This document shows positions 24,976 to 34,177 of a stretch of DNA of 64,000 bases, piece after piece. The notes below the pieces were generated by a model that was not told where the DNA came from, searched no databases, and saw only the letters and a list, made by a program, of their open reading frames with translations. Origin of the DNA: Caulobacter sp. BK020 (lineage in GTDB: Bacteria > Pseudomonadota > Alphaproteobacteria > Caulobacterales > Caulobacteraceae). How positions within the stretch are numbered: position 1 is the first letter of the stretch; each line of letters begins with the position of its first letter. The stretch is taken from NCBI RefSeq assembly GCF_004342605.1, contig NZ_SLZL01000004.1, positions 1-64,000 of the forward strand. Reading direction: 5' to 3'. The position numbers and the translations under genes are program-made.

Positions 24976-25399
24976 CCTGGGCCACCGACCGGCTCGACCA
25001 GATCAAGAGCGGCGACACCGCCCTCCCGCCCGTCGTCCAGACTCTGAAACTCGGCGGCCTGGACGACTGGAGCGAAGGCTGGGTGCGCAAGACCTGGACC
25101 CCGGCCCCGGAGCTGCTCAACAGCGACGGCTCGCTGTTCGGTGGCTATGTCGCCGCCCTGGCCGACCAGATCCTGGCCTTCGCGGCCATGACCGTGGCAC
25201 CCGCCGATGCGATGTTCCGCACCAGCAACCTGAAGGTCGACTTCATCCGGGTCGGTAAGGCCGAGATCCTCGCGATCGCGGGCCGGGTGGTCGCCCGGAC
25301 CAAGGGCGTGATCCATGTCGAGGCCGACTCCGCCGGCCCGACGGCGAACTGATCGCCCGCGCCGGCGCCCAGCAAATCATCGTCCCCTTCGGCGGCTGA
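24972..25399 (+). pseudogene. Hotdog thioesterase gene, frameshifted near its 3' end
   Basis: The reading from TTG at 24972 (overlapping the thyA stop) encodes a PaaI/acyl-CoA thioesterase-like fold, with NSDGSLFGGYVAALADQILAFA and SNLKVDFIRVGKAE. It runs into a stop at 25352. A second frame from about 25330 continues RRPDGELIARAGAQQIIVPF and ends at 25399, as expected for the last strand of the family. One added base after 25325 restores a 142-residue protein. Either a recent -1 frameshift or a read error. Confidence 0.8.
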
Positions 25400-25468
25400 A
25401 CCGTCAGCCGCCATCGCAAATCCGACAGAGCGGTGGCCGCGGCGCCCGACGCAGGGTAAACTTGTCCC

Positions 25469-25984
25469 ATGCCCGTTATCCTGACCGTCGGCCCAGTGGC
25501 TCGCTCCCTCAACGGCGTCATCGGCCGCGACAACGACCTGCCATGGCGGCTGAAGTCCGACCTGGCGATCTTCAAGGCCTGCACGATGGGCAAGCCCGTG
25601 ATCATGGGGCGCAAGACTTGGGACAGCCTGCCGCGCAAGCCGCTGCCGGGGCGGATGAACATCGTGCTGTCGCGCGACGGCTCGTTCGAGCCGCCCCAGG
25701 CCGTGGTCTGCGAAAGTTTCCTGGAGGCCGTGCAGATGGCCAAGGAACAGGCGGCCGAGGACGGGGTCGACGAGGTCTGCGTGATCGGCGGCCGGGCCCT
25801 GTTCGAGACCGCCCTGCCCAAGGCCAGGCGACTGTACCTGACCGAGGTCCAGACCGAGGTTTCGGGCGACGTCAGCTTCCCCGCCTTCGACGAGGCGGCC
25901 TGGACCGAGGTGCGCCGCGAGGAACATCCCGCCGGTCCCGACGACGACCACGCCTTCGTCTTCCGTGTCCTGGAGCGTCGATGA
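25469..25984 (+). CDS. folA: Dihydrofolate reductase
   Basis: A 171-residue enzyme regenerating tetrahydrofolate with NADPH. Key motifs: GVIGRDNDLPWRLKSDLAIFK (Met20-like loop and catalytic acid), VIMGRKTWDSLP (NADPH and folate binding) and VCVIGGRALFETAL. Length is normal for bacterial DHFR. It is one 0.5-kb step from thyA, and overlaps the next gene by 4 bp (ATGA). Confidence 0.97.
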   Translation: MPVILTVGPVARSLNGVIGRDNDLPWRLKSDLAIFKACTMGKPVIMGRKTWDSLPRKPLPGRMNIVLSRDGSFEPPQAVVCESFLEAVQMAKEQAAEDGVDEVCVIGGRALFETALPKARRLYLTEVQTEVSGDVSFPAFDEAAWTEVRREEHPAGPDDDHAFVFRVLERR

Positions 25985-26394
25985 TGACCGCCCGTTCCCG
26001 CGCCCTGACCGGCCTGCTCTGCGCCCTTGCCCTCTGCGTCGGCATGGCCGGCGCCGCCGAGGCCGATATCGGCCTGGGCCAGGGCGACAGCCTGGCGCGG
26101 GCGGCGGCCACCGACGTGGTGGTGTTCAACGTCGTCAAGGTGCGACCGCTGGACGGCGGCGAGGTGGCCAGCTGCCGGGTGTTCGGTCGAGCGATCCGGG
26201 CCGAGCGCGGCAAACGCTTCAGGCCTCGCCAGTCGGTGCGCCTGGTCGTCCCCTGCGCGACCCAGGGCGCGGACGCCTCCGACGCCACACCCAAGTGGGT
26301 GGACCGCGAGGCCCTGGTGCGCTCGGCCCACGGCCGCGCCTTCCTGGGCAGCGATGGCGGGCTGATCGCGTATGAGCTCTATGACCTGAACTGA
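25981..26394 (+). CDS. Small secreted hypothetical protein
   Basis: A 137-residue protein with an N-terminal signal peptide (residues 1-27, cleavage near AEA). The mature domain has two cysteines (ASCRVFG and VPCATQ) that could pair. Family not recognised. It overlaps folA (ATGA), so expression is likely coupled, although a role in folate metabolism is not indicated. Confidence 0.7.
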   Translation: MMTARSRALTGLLCALALCVGMAGAAEADIGLGQGDSLARAAATDVVVFNVVKVRPLDGGEVASCRVFGRAIRAERGKRFRPRQSVRLVVPCATQGADASDATPKWVDREALVRSAHGRAFLGSDGGLIAYELYDLN

Positions 26395-26446
26395 GGCGGG
26401 TCGCGTCCTGCGGGGCTTGCCTGCGAACGCGCTTGCTCCGTCATTC

Positions 26447-26458
26447 AAACGATCGTTT
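26447..26458. promoter_or_regulatory. 12-bp perfect palindrome upstream of the SMP-30 gene
   Basis: AAACGATCGTTT is a perfect dyad 45 bp upstream of the ATG of the gluconolactonase-like gene, in the shape of a TetR- or LacI-type operator. No regulator gene is adjacent. Functional status is unproven. Confidence 0.4.
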
Positions 26459-26503
26459 ACTCCCGACATGCGCCCGCTAGCGGCGCCATGCCGGGAGAGA
26501 CGC

Positions 26504-27415
26504 ATGGAGCTGGAACTCGTCGCCGAGGGCCTGCAATTCCCCGAGGGGCCGATCGCCATGGTCGACGGCTCGGTGATCCTTGTCGAGATCCAGGGCCAGG
26601 TTCTGACCCGGGTGCATCCCGATGGGCGCAAGGAGACGGTGGCCCAGGTCCCGGGCGGGCCCAATGGCGCGGCCATCGGCCCGGATGGGGCGATCTATGT
26701 CACCAACAACGGCGGCAGCTTCCAGTTCGTCGACATGGGCGGCCTCAACGTACCCGGCCCCACACCGCCCAGCCACCGGGGCGGCTCGATCCAGCGGGTC
26801 GATCCCGCCACGGGCGCGGTGACCACGCTCTATACCGAATGCGACGGCAAGCCGCTGGTGGGCCCCAACGACCTGGTCTTCGACCGGCGGGGCGGCTTCT
26901 GGTTCACCGACCACGGCTGCAGCACGCCCGACGGCCGCAAGCACGGCGCACTTTACTACGCCCTGCCCGACGGGTCGAAGATCACCCGCTGGCGCGACCA
27001 CCTGATCTCGCCCAACGGCGTGGGCCTGTCGCCCGACGAGAAGACCGTCTACATGGCCGACACCCTGCTGGGCCGGCTATGGTCGTTCGAGGTAGCCGAG
27101 CCCGGCGTGCTGGCCGATCCCGCGCCGCTGCAGCCGGGAAACGTGGTCTGCAACCTGCCGGGCTACCAGCTGCTGGACAGCCTGGCGGTCGAGGCCGACG
27201 GCAGGGTCTGCGTGGCCACCATCATCAACGGCGGCGTCACCGCGTTCTCGCCCGACGGGACGACCGAGCACTTCGCCGTGCCCGACGCGATCGTGACCAA
27301 CATCTGCTTTGGCGGAACCGACATGCAGGACGCCTGGATCACGGCTTCGGGGACAGGAAGGCTTTACAAGGCCCGCTGGCCGCGACCGGGGCTGCGACTG
27401 AACTTCAACGGCTGA
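26504..27415 (+). CDS. SMP-30/gluconolactonase-like protein
   Basis: A 303-residue beta-propeller lactonase-like protein without a signal peptide. Metal-binding residues sit in family motifs: LQFPEGPIAM, GPNGAAIGPDGAIYVTNNGG, VGPNDLVFDRRGGFWFTDHG and the ISPNGVGLSPDEKTVYMADT block. It probably hydrolyses a sugar lactone; the substrate is unknown. A GGGAGAG site lies upstream of MELELVAEGL. A palindrome at 26447-26458 may regulate it. Confidence 0.88.
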   Translation: MELELVAEGLQFPEGPIAMVDGSVILVEIQGQVLTRVHPDGRKETVAQVPGGPNGAAIGPDGAIYVTNNGGSFQFVDMGGLNVPGPTPPSHRGGSIQRVDPATGAVTTLYTECDGKPLVGPNDLVFDRRGGFWFTDHGCSTPDGRKHGALYYALPDGSKITRWRDHLISPNGVGLSPDEKTVYMADTLLGRLWSFEVAEPGVLADPAPLQPGNVVCNLPGYQLLDSLAVEADGRVCVATIINGGVTAFSPDGTTEHFAVPDAIVTNICFGGTDMQDAWITASGTGRLYKARWPRPGLRLNFNG

Positions 27416-27434
27416 CGGCCCGGCCCTGACAAGC

Positions 27435-27463
27435 AAAAAGGCCCCGGATCGCTCCGGGGCCTT
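27435..27463. terminator. Bidirectional terminator between SMP-30 and rpsD
   Basis: GGCCCCGGA paired with TCCGGGGCC over a TCGC loop, with an A-run upstream and a T-run downstream, so it can stop transcription from both convergent genes. Confidence 0.9.
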
Positions 27464-27489
27464 TCCGATCGTCTTCGACGGGTCGACGC

Positions 27490-28107
27490 TTACGAAGCGT
27501 AGAATTCGACGACGAGGTTCGGTTCCATCTTCACCGGATACGGCACCTCGGCCAGTTCCGGGGCGCGGACGAAGGTGGCCGACAGGCCCTTGGCGTCCAC
27601 GGTGATGTAGTCGCAGAAGTCGCGCTCCGACGAAGCGACGGCTTCCAGCACCAGGGCCATGTTGCGCGACTTTTCGCGGACGGTGATCACGTCGCCGGCC
27701 TTGCAGCGGTAGGACGCGATGTTCACGCGCTTGCCGTTCACCTGCACGTGGCCGTGGTTCACGAACTGGCGGGCGGCGAACACGGTCGGCACGAACTTGG
27801 CGCGGTAGACGATGGCGTCCAGGCGCGACTCAAGCAGGCCGATCAGGTTTTCCGAGGTGTTGCCCTTGCGGCGGGCGGCTTCCTCGTAGGTGCGCGAGAA
27901 TTGCTTCTCGGTCAGGTTGCCGTAGTAGCCCTTCAGCTTCTGCTTGGCGCGCAGCTGCAGGCCGAAGTCCGAAACCTTCTGCTTGCGGCGCTGACCGTGC
28001 TGGCCGGGGCCGTAGGACCGCTGGTTCACCGGCGACTTGGGCCGGCCCCAGAGGTTTTCGCCCATGCGGCGATCGATCTTGTACTTGGCGCTATGGCGCT
28101 TGGACAT
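27490..28107 (-). CDS. rpsD: 30S ribosomal protein S4
   Basis: A 205-residue primary 16S rRNA binding protein. The S4 N-terminal part ([44 protein letters not shown]) is of the bacterial type with zinc ligands absent, and the S4 RNA-binding domain is [37 protein letters not shown]. The lone placement is common for alphaproteobacteria. The ATG is preceded by a purine-rich AAAGAGTG. Confidence 0.98.
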   Translation of the reverse strand: MSKRHSAKYKIDRRMGENLWGRPKSPVNQRSYGPGQHGQRRKQKVSDFGLQLRAKQKLKGYYGNLTEKQFSRTYEEAARRKGNTSENLIGLLESRLDAIVYRAKFVPTVFAARQFVNHGHVQVNGKRVNIASYRCKAGDVITVREKSRNMALVLEAVASSERDFCDYITVDAKGLSATFVRAPELAEVPYPVKMEPNLVVEFYAS

Positions 28108-28361
28108 AAGTCACTCTTTTTCGTCGATCCGGGCCGGCTCCCCCAAAAGGGGTGCGATCTCAACGGCGGCTTCGGGTCATTCCGTCATGCGTTTTTCGCG
28201 CCGTCCGGCAAGCCGGCGGCGAGAAGGGGCGGTTTATGGCGGAGGGGCGGCGGGGAGTCAACGGATTGGTCCCGCACGCCGACGGATAAATCCCGCGCCG
28301 CGATGTATGACGATTTAACTTCACCGTTTACAATCGTCTTACATCAAGCCAAGCTCCACCC
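28108..28361. other. Intergenic region between divergent rpsD and the PspA/flotillin operon
   Basis: This 254-bp spacer must carry promoters for both sides. The right part (28300-28350) is unusually AT-rich (GATTTAACTTCACCG and GTTTACAATCGTC), which suggests the operon promoter. I cannot define boxes with confidence, and no riboswitch or leader peptide is visible. Confidence 0.5.
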
Positions 28362-28886
28362 ATGGTCGCGCTGAACACGCCCTTGAGCGTCAGGCTCTCC
28401 GAGGAGGACTCGCTGTTCCTGGCCCAGCTTGAGCTGGAGGGGGCGGTGACGTCCAGCGATAAGGTGCGCGGCCTGATCCGGCTGGCCCGCCAGCGCGCCC
28501 AGGCGCCCGAGACCTTCGCCGGGGCCCTCGGCGCCAGCCACGACATCATGGCCCCGGCGGTCCGCGCCGTGCGTCAGGCCGAGGACGCCACCGACCGCCG
28601 CTCCGGCGTCGTCGTCGGCCTGCTGACCACGATCGAGGAATTCCTGGCCCTGGCCCTGGCCACGCCCGGCGAGATGGCCGGGGCGGACGCCAACCGCATG
28701 GAGCGCCACGAGGCGCGCCTGGCCGACTGCGCCGCCCGCATGACCGAGCAGATGCTGCGCTGGGCGGTCACGCCCTCGGCCCCCGCCTACGACCCCGGCG
28801 TCGTCGCTCGGCGCCTGGCCGCGCTGGGCGACCTGATGAGCCTGGTCACCCAAGCCTCGGCCGCCCGGCCGACCACCACCTCTTGA
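28362..28886 (+). CDS. Unknown protein with a possible ribbon-helix-helix N-terminus
   Basis: A 174-residue protein, first in the operon with the PspA-like, YqiJ and flotillin genes. Residues 6-45 (LSVRLSEEDSLFLAQLELEG then SSDKVRGLIRLA) look like a ribbon-helix-helix DNA-binding unit: a short basic strand, a helix and a loop. The remainder is alpha-helical with no known motif. A local regulator of the operon is one hypothesis. The family is not recognised. Confidence 0.65.
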   Translation: MVALNTPLSVRLSEEDSLFLAQLELEGAVTSSDKVRGLIRLARQRAQAPETFAGALGASHDIMAPAVRAVRQAEDATDRRSGVVVGLLTTIEEFLALALATPGEMAGADANRMERHEARLADCAARMTEQMLRWAVTPSAPAYDPGVVARRLAALGDLMSLVTQASAARPTTTS

Positions 28887-28894
28887 GAAGCCCC

Positions 28895-29470
28895 ATGCCC
28901 GAGTCCCTCCGCGTCCGCGTCGGCCGCATCGTCGCCGGAAGCGCCCACGCCATCGTCGACGCCCTCGAAAGCGCCCTGCCCGACACCCTGGGGCATCAGG
29001 CCCTGCGCGAGCTGGACGAGGCGATCGACGAGGTCCGCGCCGAGCTGGGCAAGACCATCGCCGCCCGCCACCTGGCCGCCAAGCGCCTGGCCGAGCAGAG
29101 CAGCCGCCACGACGAGCTCTCGGCCCAGGTCGAACTGGCGCTGTCGCAAGACCGCGAGGACCTGGTCCGCGCCGCCCTCGAGCACCAGCTGGACATCGAG
29201 GCCCAGATCCCGGTGCTGGAGACCGCCGTCGGCGACGCCGCCGCACGCGAGGCCGAACTGGAAGGCTATCTGGCCGCCCTGCAAGCCACGCGCCGCGAGA
29301 TGAGCGAGGACCTGCAGAACGCAGCCGCCGTCCGCGCCAGCGCCCCGGCCAAGCCGGCCCAGCCCGACCGCGGCGCCAAGCTGTCGGAACTGGACAAACT
29401 GGCCCGCCGCCATCGCGTCGAGGAACGCCTGGCGGCTCTGCGCGCGGCCCGAGCCGCCGAGGCGGATTGA
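28895..29470 (+). CDS. PspA/IM30-like coiled-coil protein
   Basis: A 191-residue almost wholly alpha-helical protein (ELDEAIDEVRAELGKTIAARHLAAKRLAEQ, then LEHQLDIEAQIPVLETAV). Its placement next to YqiJ and flotillin and the heptad-like pattern suggest the PspA/IM30 family that remodels the inner membrane under stress; it is shorter than the usual 220 or so residues. ATG at 28895 is preferred over the TTG 12 bp upstream. Family assignment rests on composition and context. Confidence 0.65.
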   Translation: MPESLRVRVGRIVAGSAHAIVDALESALPDTLGHQALRELDEAIDEVRAELGKTIAARHLAAKRLAEQSSRHDELSAQVELALSQDREDLVRAALEHQLDIEAQIPVLETAVGDAAAREAELEGYLAALQATRREMSEDLQNAAAVRASAPAKPAQPDRGAKLSELDKLARRHRVEERLAALRAARAAEAD

Positions 29471-29475
29471 CACCC

Positions 29476-30117
29476 ATGCTGGCCTTCCTGACCTCGGGCG
29501 ACAACGTGCCGTTCCTGGCGGCGCTGGTGCTGATGCTGCTGATCGGCCTGGTCGAGGCCGTCGGCCTGGGCGGCGGCGCGCTGCTGGGCGATGGACTCGA
29601 TCACGCCCCCGATGGCCCGCACGTCGACGGCGATTTCGATCATCCCTCGCTGCTGAGCTGGCTGAACGTCGGCCGGCTGCCGCTGCTGATGCTGATCGTC
29701 GTCTTCCTGTTCAGCTTCGGCCTGGTCGGGCTGATCCTGCAGCAGGTGATCGCCGGGATCTTCGGCAAGCCTGGGCCCTGGTGGCTGGCCGCGCCGGCGG
29801 CGATGGCGGCCGCCCTGCCCTTCACGCGCCTGTTCGGTCGTGTCGTGGCCAGGATACTGCCCCAAGACGAAACCACCGCCGTCTCCCGCGAGACCCTGGT
29901 CGGCCGCTGGGCGACCATCGTCACCGGCAAGGCCCAGGTCGGCTCCGCCGCCCAGGCCCGGGTTCGCGACGCCCACGGCCAGACCCACTACGTGATGATC
30001 GAGCCCGACGACGCCGGCGAGGTGTTCGAGGAAGGCTCCCAGGTCATCATCGTGCGCCACGCCGGCGCGCGCTTCTTCGCCATCCAGAACACCAGCGCAT
30101 CCCTGCGCGATCTTTGA
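29476..30117 (+). CDS. yqiJ: YqiJ-family membrane protein with an OB-fold domain
   Basis: A 213-residue protein with two or three N-terminal hydrophobic helices (FLAALVLMLLIGLVEAVGLG; LPLLMLIVVFLFSFGLVGL; PWWLAAPAAMAAALPF) and a C-terminal soluble domain (about 125-210; LVGRWATIVTGKAQVGSAAQ) resembling the NfeD/YqiJ OB-fold. E. coli YqiJ is a partner of flotillin YqiK, and here it directly precedes the flotillin gene. The ATG at 29476 follows the PspA-like gene by 5 bp. Confidence 0.85.
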   Translation: MLAFLTSGDNVPFLAALVLMLLIGLVEAVGLGGGALLGDGLDHAPDGPHVDGDFDHPSLLSWLNVGRLPLLMLIVVFLFSFGLVGLILQQVIAGIFGKPGPWWLAAPAAMAAALPFTRLFGRVVARILPQDETTAVSRETLVGRWATIVTGKAQVGSAAQARVRDAHGQTHYVMIEPDDAGEVFEEGSQVIIVRHAGARFFAIQNTSASLRDL

Positions 30118-30143
30118 ATTTGTCCGGTACCTAGGGGGTAATC

Positions 30144-32012
30144 ATGAACATGCCTGCTCTGATCGAGATCGCCGTCATCGCCGGCGGCAGCCTTCTCGCC
30201 CTGCTGATCCTGGGACTGATCCTGGCCCGCCTCTACAAGCGCGCCTCCAAGGAAACTTCCTTCGTCCGCACTGGTTTCGGCGGCGAGAAGGTGGTGATGA
30301 ACGGCGGCGCGCTGATCTTGCCGGTGTTCCACGAGACCATTCCGGTGAACATGAACACCCTGCGCCTGGCCGTGGAGCGGAAGAACGATCAGGCCCTGAT
30401 CACCAAGGACCGCATGCGGGTCGACGTGCTGGCCGAGTTCTACGTGCGGGTCCAGCCCAGCGCCGACGCCATCGCCAGCGCCGCCCAGACCCTGGGCCAG
30501 CGCACCATGCATCCCGAACAGCTGAAAGACCTGGTCGAGGGCAAGTTCGTCGACGCCCTGCGCTCGGTGGCCGCCGAACTGACCATGACCGAGCTGCACG
30601 AGCAGCGCACCCACTTCGTCCAGAAGGTGCAGCAGGTCTCCAGCGAAGACCTGCTGAAGAACGGCCTGGAACTTGAGACGGTGTCGCTGACCGGCCTTGA
30701 CCAGACCGCCATGGAATATTTCAACCCGTCGAACGCCTTCGACGCCGAGGGCCTGACGCGGCTGACCGAGGAGATCGAGCTGCGCAAGAAGCTGCGCAAC
30801 GACATCGAGCAGGACACCCAGGTGCAGATCCGCACCAAGAACCTGGAGGCCCAGCGCCGCACGCTGGAGATCAGCCGCGACGAGGAGTACGCCAAGCTCG
30901 AGCAGGAGCGCGAGCTGGCCATCCGCCGCGCCGAACAGGCCGCCGAGGTGTCGCGCCAGGAAGCCGAAAAGTCGCGGGAAGCCGAGGGCGCAAAGATCTC
31001 CGCCCAGCAGCAGATCGAGACCGCCAAGATCGAATCCGACCGGGCCCTGGCCCAGCAGCGTATTGCCATGGAGCAGGAGCTGGGCGAGCGGGAAATCGCC
31101 AAGGCGCGGGCGGTCGACACCCAGAACATCGAAAAGGCCAAGGCCATCGAGCTGTCGGAACAGGACCGCGCCATCGCCGTGGCCGAAAAGTCCCGCGCCC
31201 AGTCCGAAGCCCAGGCCGAAGCCGACAAGGCCCTGGCCATCGCGGTCGCCGCCGAGGAGCAGGTCAAGACCGTTCGCGAACGCGAGGCGGCCGACCGCCA
31301 GAAGATCATCGAGCTGATCGAGGCGACCAAGGAGGCCGAGCGCGAGGCCATCGCCGTCAAGGTCGCCGCCGAGGCCCAGAAGACCGCCGCCGCCGACCAG
31401 GCCGAGGCGCTGCGCGAGGAAGCCAAGGGCGCGGCCGACAAGACCCGCATCGAGGCCGAGGCCGCCGCCGAGGCGGTCCGCGTCGCCGCCGAGGCCGCCC
31501 GGGTGCGCTACGCCGTCGACGCGGCCGGCAACAAGTCGCTGAACGAGGCCGCCAACCTGCTGTCAGCCGACCAGGTGGCCATGGCCATCCGCCTCAAGCT
31601 GATCGAGAACCTCGACAAGATCATCGCCGAGTCCGTCAAGCCGCTGCAGGCCATCGACTCCATCCGCATCGTGCAGATGGACGGCATGAACGGCGTGGCC
31701 GCCAATGACGCCGGCGGCGGTTCGAATGGCGGCAACCTGGCCGACCAGGTGGTCAACGGCGCCCTGCGCTACCGCGCCCAGGCCCCGCTGCTGGACCAGC
31801 TGATGGCCGAGGTCGGCCTGTCGGGCGGCGACGTCCACGGCCTGACCGCCGCACTGCGCGAGCCCGTGGCGACATCGGGCGAAGCGGCCCCGGCCGCCGT
31901 CGAGACCCTAGCCGCTCCCAAGAGCCGTAAGGCCAAGTCGATCCCCGCCGCCGTCGAGCCGATCGAGATCGTGGCGGACAAGGCAGAGGATGCGGATGAC
32001 GCAGAAGCCTAG
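30144..32012 (+). CDS. yqiK: Flotillin-family protein (YqiK/FloT type)
   Basis: A 622-residue membrane scaffold. A single N-terminal helix (about residues 7-28) anchors it; the SPFH/band-7 domain follows (about 35-200; VDVLAEFYVRVQPS, LEGKFVDALRSVAAELTMTELHEQR). A long Ala/Glu-rich coiled coil (about 215-480) drives oligomerisation and a C-terminal region (about 490-622) includes LNEAANLLSADQVAMAIRLKLIENL. Flotillins organise membrane microdomains and fluidity. It is the last gene of the operon with YqiJ and PspA-like proteins. Confidence 0.93.
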   Translation: MNMPALIEIAVIAGGSLLALLILGLILARLYKRASKETSFVRTGFGGEKVVMNGGALILPVFHETIPVNMNTLRLAVERKNDQALITKDRMRVDVLAEFYVRVQPSADAIASAAQTLGQRTMHPEQLKDLVEGKFVDALRSVAAELTMTELHEQRTHFVQKVQQVSSEDLLKNGLELETVSLTGLDQTAMEYFNPSNAFDAEGLTRLTEEIELRKKLRNDIEQDTQVQIRTKNLEAQRRTLEISRDEEYAKLEQERELAIRRAEQAAEVSRQEAEKSREAEGAKISAQQQIETAKIESDRALAQQRIAMEQELGEREIAKARAVDTQNIEKAKAIELSEQDRAIAVAEKSRAQSEAQAEADKALAIAVAAEEQVKTVREREAADRQKIIELIEATKEAEREAIAVKVAAEAQKTAAADQAEALREEAKGAADKTRIEAEAAAEAVRVAAEAARVRYAVDAAGNKSLNEAANLLSADQVAMAIRLKLIENLDKIIAESVKPLQAIDSIRIVQMDGMNGVAANDAGGGSNGGNLADQVVNGALRYRAQAPLLDQLMAEVGLSGGDVHGLTAALREPVATSGEAAPAAVETLAAPKSRKAKSIPAAVEPIEIVADKAEDADDAEA

Positions 32013-32038
32013 GCCTCCGTTCCAGGACTGAAATGCGG

Positions 32039-32067
32039 ACGCCCCCGTCACCTCGTGGCGGGGGCGT
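32039..32067 (+). terminator. Intrinsic terminator of the flotillin operon
   Basis: A hairpin of ACGCCCCCG with CGGGGGCGT, followed by TTCTGTTT, 26 bp after the flotillin stop. Confidence 0.85.
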
Positions 32068-32098
32068 TCTGTTTGCCCCTTGTGGGAAGAACGGGAAT

Positions 32099-32947
32099 TT
32101 AGAGCCTCGCCGCGTGCCAGGCCACGTGCTCGCCGATGAAGGTGGCGATGAAGAAGTAGCTGTGGTCGTAGCCCTCCTGGCGGCGCACCGTGACCTTGCG
32201 GCCGGCCTTGGCGGCGGCGGCTTCGATCAGTTCTGGCTTCAGCTGGCTGTCCAGGAAGCTGTCGGCCAGGCCCTGGTCGATCAGGATGTCGTCGAAGGCC
32301 TCGCCCGCCCCGTCCTCGATCAGGGCGGTGGCGTCGTGGGCCCGCCAGGCGCTGCGGTCCTCGCCCAGATAGGCGGTCATCGCCTTGTCGCCCCATGGGC
32401 AGTTCAGCGGCGAGACGATCGGCGAAAAGGCGCTGACCGACTTGAACAGATTCGGATTGCGCAGGGCGATCGTCAGCGCCCCGTGGCCGCCCATCGAATG
32501 GCCGAAGATCCCCCGCCGGGCCGGGTCCAGCGGGAAGGCGCCGTCGACAGCCTCCAGCAGGTCCTGGGTGACATAGGAATACATCTTGAAGTGCGGCGCC
32601 CACGGCGCCTGGTTGGCGTCGACATAGAACCCCGCCCCCTGCCCCAGGTCATAGGCTGGATCGTCGGCGACGCCCTCTCCGCGCGGCGAGGTGTCGGGCG
32701 CGACGATGGCGATTCCGTGCCGGGCCGCGTGCGCATAGACGCCCGACTTGGTGGTGAAGTTGTCCTCGGTGCAGGTCAGGCCCGACAGCCAGATGAGGTA
32801 GGGGAACGGCCCCTCGCCCCCTTGGCTATCTTTGGCCGGGGTCCAGACCGTGAACTTCATCGGCGTGCCGGTGCTGGCGCTGTCATGCCGGCAGTAGCGC
32901 AGCGTCCCGCCCTGGGTGCGATGGGTGGTCAGGGTTTCGACGGTCAT
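32099..32947 (-). CDS. fghA: S-formylglutathione hydrolase
   Basis: A 282-residue esterase-D-type hydrolase that completes glutathione-dependent formaldehyde oxidation by splitting S-formylglutathione to formate. The nucleophile elbow GHSMGGHGA is near residue 150; the catalytic His is in GYDHSYFFI near the C-terminus and LSGLTCTEDNF near 55-65 is a family signature. It starts 4 bp after adhC ends, so the two genes form one unit. Confidence 0.96.
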   Translation of the reverse strand: MTVETLTTHRTQGGTLRYCRHDSASTGTPMKFTVWTPAKDSQGGEGPFPYLIWLSGLTCTEDNFTTKSGVYAHAARHGIAIVAPDTSPRGEGVADDPAYDLGQGAGFYVDANQAPWAPHFKMYSYVTQDLLEAVDGAFPLDPARRGIFGHSMGGHGALTIALRNPNLFKSVSAFSPIVSPLNCPWGDKAMTAYLGEDRSAWRAHDATALIEDGAGEAFDDILIDQGLADSFLDSQLKPELIEAAAAKAGRKVTVRRQEGYDHSYFFIATFIGEHVAWHAARL

Positions 32948-32951
32948 GGGA

Positions 32952-34061
<1,110 letters not shown>

Positions 34062-34177
34062 CGGTCAGGTCTCCGGAAGGGCGAGTCGGCGGACTTTGCC
34101 TTCGCGCCGGGACCGGGTCGAGCCCCTGGATCGCCATCCTCTCGACTTGGTCGGGAGATGGCGATCCCTTCCGGACC

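Noticed and set aside
28362-32012. Defence island built on flotillin and PspA-like genes
   Set aside because: No nuclease, methylase or toxin genes accompany the cluster and YqiJ-YqiK is a known housekeeping membrane pair.
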